From positions 1 through 7,186 of the forward strand of contig JBPCOB010000175.1 in the NCBI GenBank assembly GCA_051000715.1: a stretch of DNA of 7,186 bases, in the 5' to 3' direction. Positions 5,854 to 7,186 of the stretch are shown here, piece after piece. The position numbers and the translations under genes are program-made. This DNA is from JBPCOB01 sp051000715. Lineage in GTDB: Bacteria > Actinomycetota > Actinomycetes > JALYNC01. Position 1 is the stretch's first letter. Every line of letters begins with the position of its first letter. The notes beneath the pieces are model-generated. The model had not been told where the DNA came from, did not search any database, and saw nothing but the letters and a program-made list of their open reading frames with translations.

Positions 5854-6992
5854 CCGCCGGAGACGGCGCGCGCGTAGCTGGCCAGGTGCGCCTCCGCACT
5901 GGCCGACCACGGGAACTCCCCCGCCCGCGCCAGCCCCGCTCGGCCCAACGACGTTCGCTTGGGCTCGTCGTCGAGCAGTGCCGACAGAGCGGCGCCGATC
6001 GAGTCGGCGTCCGGCTCGGTGTAGGCGACCGCGTCACCGCCCACCTCGGGCAACGACAGCCGGTGCGTCGTCAGCACCGGTACGCCGCACGCCATCGCCT
6101 CGAGCACCGGCAGCCCGAAGCCCTCGCCGTGGCTCGGGTAGGCGACAACGGTCGCACCGCCGAGATAGCCGCGGAGATCACCGAAACGCAAGTAGCCCGG
6201 TCGCACGACCCGGAGCCCCTCCGGCACCGCGGAGATGGCGTCGTCGACCTCGTCGTCCCAGCCCGAGCCGCCCGCCAGCACCAGCGCCGGCGCAGACTCG
6301 CGCGACTCGACCGCCTGGACCCAGCCGCGGATCAGGTTGGGCACGTTCTTGCGCGGCTCGGTGACCCCGAGGAAGGCGACATACCTCGAGCCGTGCAGTC
6401 CCAGCCGCGCCGCCAGCCGCCGCCGCTCCTCCTCGTCAGGGGGATGAAAGATCTCGGTGTCCACCCCGTGGTAGGCGACGTCGAGCCGGGTGGGATCGGC
6501 CTCGACCAGTCGGACCAGCTCGTCGCGGGTCGCCTTGGACGGCACGATGCAGCGCGCCGCACGGCGCAAAGAGGTACGGGTGGCGGAACGGAAGAACGGC
6601 GTCTTCACCGCCATGTGCAGATCGGGCTCGGTGAAGAACGTGGCGTCATGCAGGGTGACGACCACTGGCCGACCGGCGCGCAACGGCATGGTGTAGTGCG
6701 GCGAGTGCAGCACGTCGGCGTTGACGTGCTGTGCGACCAGCGGCAACCCGGTCTGCTCCCAGGCCAGCCGGGCCGGTCGGTGCGAGATCGCCGCCGGCCC
6801 TGGCACGACCGTCGCGCCGGCCGCCAGCCGGCTGTAACGCTCCGCGTCCGATCGCTGACACACGATGGCGAGGTCGGCGTCGGCCGCATTCAAAGCGGTG
6901 ATCAGCCCGTCGACGTAGCGGCCCACCCCGCCCCGGTCAGCGGGTACGGCCGTGGCGTCCACGAGGACGCGCGGCCCGGTCTTGCTGTCCAG
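5850..6992 (-). CDS. Glycosyltransferase, GT-B fold, GT4-type; probable CTG start
   Basis: The product, 380 residues from the CTG at 6992, is a two-domain GT-B glycosyltransferase that would move a sugar from an NDP-sugar to a glycan or lipid acceptor at the cytoplasmic face. The N-terminal domain begins RVLVDATAVPADRGGVGRYV (8-27), with a glycine-rich acceptor/donor loop. THE C-terminal donor domain shows YHGVDTEIFHP (174-184), FLGVTEPRKN (207-216) with the Arg-Lys pair, and SHGEGFGLPVLEAMACGVPV with the two glutamates of the E-x7-E motif (290 and 298). Next to a GDP-mannose-pyrophosphorylase-type gene, a mannosyltransferase is plausible but unproven. The first standard start is GTG at 6962, but it removes the conserved RVLVDA strand and has no Shine-Dalgarno. 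CTG at 6992 has AGGAG 5 nt upstream. No ATG, GTG or TTG occurs between the in-frame TAG at 7071-7073 and 6962. The stop overlaps an ATG leading towards manB. Confidence 0.85.
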   Translation of the reverse strand: MDSKTGPRVLVDATAVPADRGGVGRYVDGLITALNAADADLAIVCQRSDAERYSRLAAGATVVPGPAAISHRPARLAWEQTGLPLVAQHVNADVLHSPHYTMPLRAGRPVVVTLHDATFFTEPDLHMAVKTPFFRSATRTSLRRAARCIVPSKATRDELVRLVEADPTRLDVAYHGVDTEIFHPPDEEERRRLAARLGLHGSRYVAFLGVTEPRKNVPNLIRGWVQAVESRESAPALVLAGGSGWDDEVDDAISAVPEGLRVVRPGYLRFGDLRGYLGGATVVAYPSHGEGFGLPVLEAMACGVPVLTTHRLSLPEVGGDAVAYTEPDADSIGAALSALLDDEPKRTSLGRAGLARAGEFPWSASAEAHLASYARAVSGG

Positions 6993-6997
6993 CGCGA

Positions 6998-7006
6998 CTC
7001 CTCTCC
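6998..7006 (-). promoter_or_regulatory. Ribosome binding site that decides a CTG start
   Basis: GGAGAGGAG on the minus strand is the strongest Shine-Dalgarno sequence in the window. Its AGGAG ends 5 nt before the CTG at 6992 and 35 nt before the GTG at 6962, so it fits the CTG and not the GTG. Confidence 0.65.
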
Positions 7007-7055
7007 GGGACGAACGGCGCTGTCCCGACCAGCGTACGCCGCGACCCGGACCCTT

Positions 7056-7071
7056 GGTTGTCCGGACAACC
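7056..7071. promoter_or_regulatory. 16-bp perfect palindrome, candidate operator
   Basis: GGTTGTCCGGACAACC is symmetric over all 16 bases with no central gap. It lies 64 bp upstream of the CTG of the glycosyltransferase and overlaps a candidate -10 (7068-7073, minus). The shape suits a dimeric repressor at the promoter of the glycosyltransferase-manB operon. As RNA it could form a 6-bp stem with a CCGG loop, but no U-run follows on either strand, so an intrinsic terminator for the gene to the right is less likely. I cannot assign a regulator family. Confidence 0.5.
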
Positions 7072-7073
7072 TA
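7068..7073 (-). promoter_or_regulatory. Candidate -10 of the glycosyltransferase-manB operon
   Basis: TAGGTT on the minus strand fits TANNNT and shares bases with the 16-bp palindrome. Transcription would start near 7061, leaving a leader of about 70 nt before the CTG. No -35 of the TTGAC type is found 16-18 bp upstream, so the call is weak. Confidence 0.3.
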
Positions 7074-7111
7074 AGGCGTACGCCGCCCGCGCACCGCCGC
7101 GCCGGCAGGAG

Positions 7112-7186
7112 CTAGCCGGTGCACCAGCCGAGCACGTCCACCACCAGGTGCGCCGAGCCGGCCGAGTTGTACAGACTGATCGTCCC
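7112..7186 (-). CDS. C-terminal fragment of a probable secreted or surface protein
   Basis: The last 24 codons and a TAG stop (7112-7114) of a gene that starts beyond the right edge. The peptide includes ISLYNSAGSAHLVVDVLGW and ends CTG. Stretches of the form V-x-YNSAGS-x-H-L-x-x-DV-x-GW are familiar at the C-termini of actinobacterial exported proteins with beta-rich repeats. The main function lies outside the window and cannot be stated. A Cys three residues from the end is unusual for this tail, which more often has Tyr or Phe after the Trp or Tyr. The gene has the same orientation as the glycosyltransferase, with a 119-bp gap holding the palindrome, so the two are probably separate transcription units. 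Confidence 0.6.
   Translation of the reverse strand, partial: GTISLYNSAGSAHLVVDVLGWCTG

Noticed and set aside
4826..6037. 403-codon minus-strand frame across manB and the end of the glycosyltransferase
   Set aside because: It is a different frame from both recognised proteins and is low-complexity Arg/Gly/Ala-rich. I considered a frameshift explanation for the manB start, but the manB motifs are continuous in one frame from GTC 5817 to the stop.
7056..7071. Palindrome as an intrinsic terminator for the gene on the right
   Set aside because: No U-run follows in either direction and it overlaps a -10-like box; kept only as an alternative since actinobacterial terminators can lack U-runs.
1..7186. 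tRNA, rRNA, CRISPR array, insertion sequence or phage attachment site
   Set aside because: I saw no tRNA T-loop-like context, no regularly spaced repeats, no transposase motifs and no terminal inverted repeats.

Overview
The window comes from the chromosome of a very GC-rich actinobacterium. The evidence is base composition, GTG starts, GTG/TGA and ATGA overlaps between neighbouring genes, a mycobacterial/actinobacterial-type LexA box, and the two-domain (CofE plus nitroreductase) form of the F420 ligase, which is an actinobacterial trait. The protein style and abundant GTACGCC words suggest Micromonosporaceae or a close relative. That family-level guess is inference.

Layout, left to right. 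(1) 1-158, minus: the 5' end of a DUF222/13E12-type HNH endonuclease gene, apparently leaderless, with a LexA/SOS box lying across its start codon. (2) 159-565: about 400 bp without a convincing gene. (3) 566-2862, plus: cofD/fbiA and fbiB, overlapping by 4 nt, which together build the deazaflavin cofactor F420 from the Fo precursor. (4) 2889-3830, minus: an AlkA-type HhH-GPD DNA glycosylase, convergent with fbiB. (5) 3936-4742, plus: a single-pass membrane protein with a DUF3105 ectodomain, behind a recognisable -10 element and convergent (4 bp apart) with the next gene. (6) 4747-about 5817, minus: a GDP-mannose-pyrophosphorylase-type sugar-1-phosphate nucleotidyltransferase (ManB-like). (7) 5850-6992, minus: a GT4-type glycosyltransferase, immediately upstream of manB in the same operon. 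(8) 6993-7111: an intergenic region with a 16-bp perfect palindrome. (9) 7112-7186, minus: the last 24 codons of a gene that starts outside the window, with a repeat tail seen on actinobacterial secreted proteins.

The genes form known modules. cofD and fbiB make F420. The glycosyltransferase and nucleotidyltransferase form a sugar-nucleotide/glycan pair, probably mannose-based. F420 genes beside manB also occur in Mycobacterium tuberculosis (fbiA-fbiB near manB and wbbL), so the neighbourhood itself is conserved and not new. A DNA-damage theme (an SOS-boxed HNH gene and an alkyl-base glycosylase) flanks the F420 pair.

I do not see a whole undescribed system. The most unusual signals concern translation and transcription starts in the right-hand operon. 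The nucleotidyltransferase has no ATG, GTG or TTG upstream of its catalytic GGKGTRLRPL loop, because an in-frame TGA separates the loop from an ATG that overlaps the preceding gene. The glycosyltransferase appears to start at a CTG behind a near-perfect Shine-Dalgarno sequence. A 16-bp palindrome overlaps a candidate -10 box upstream of both genes.
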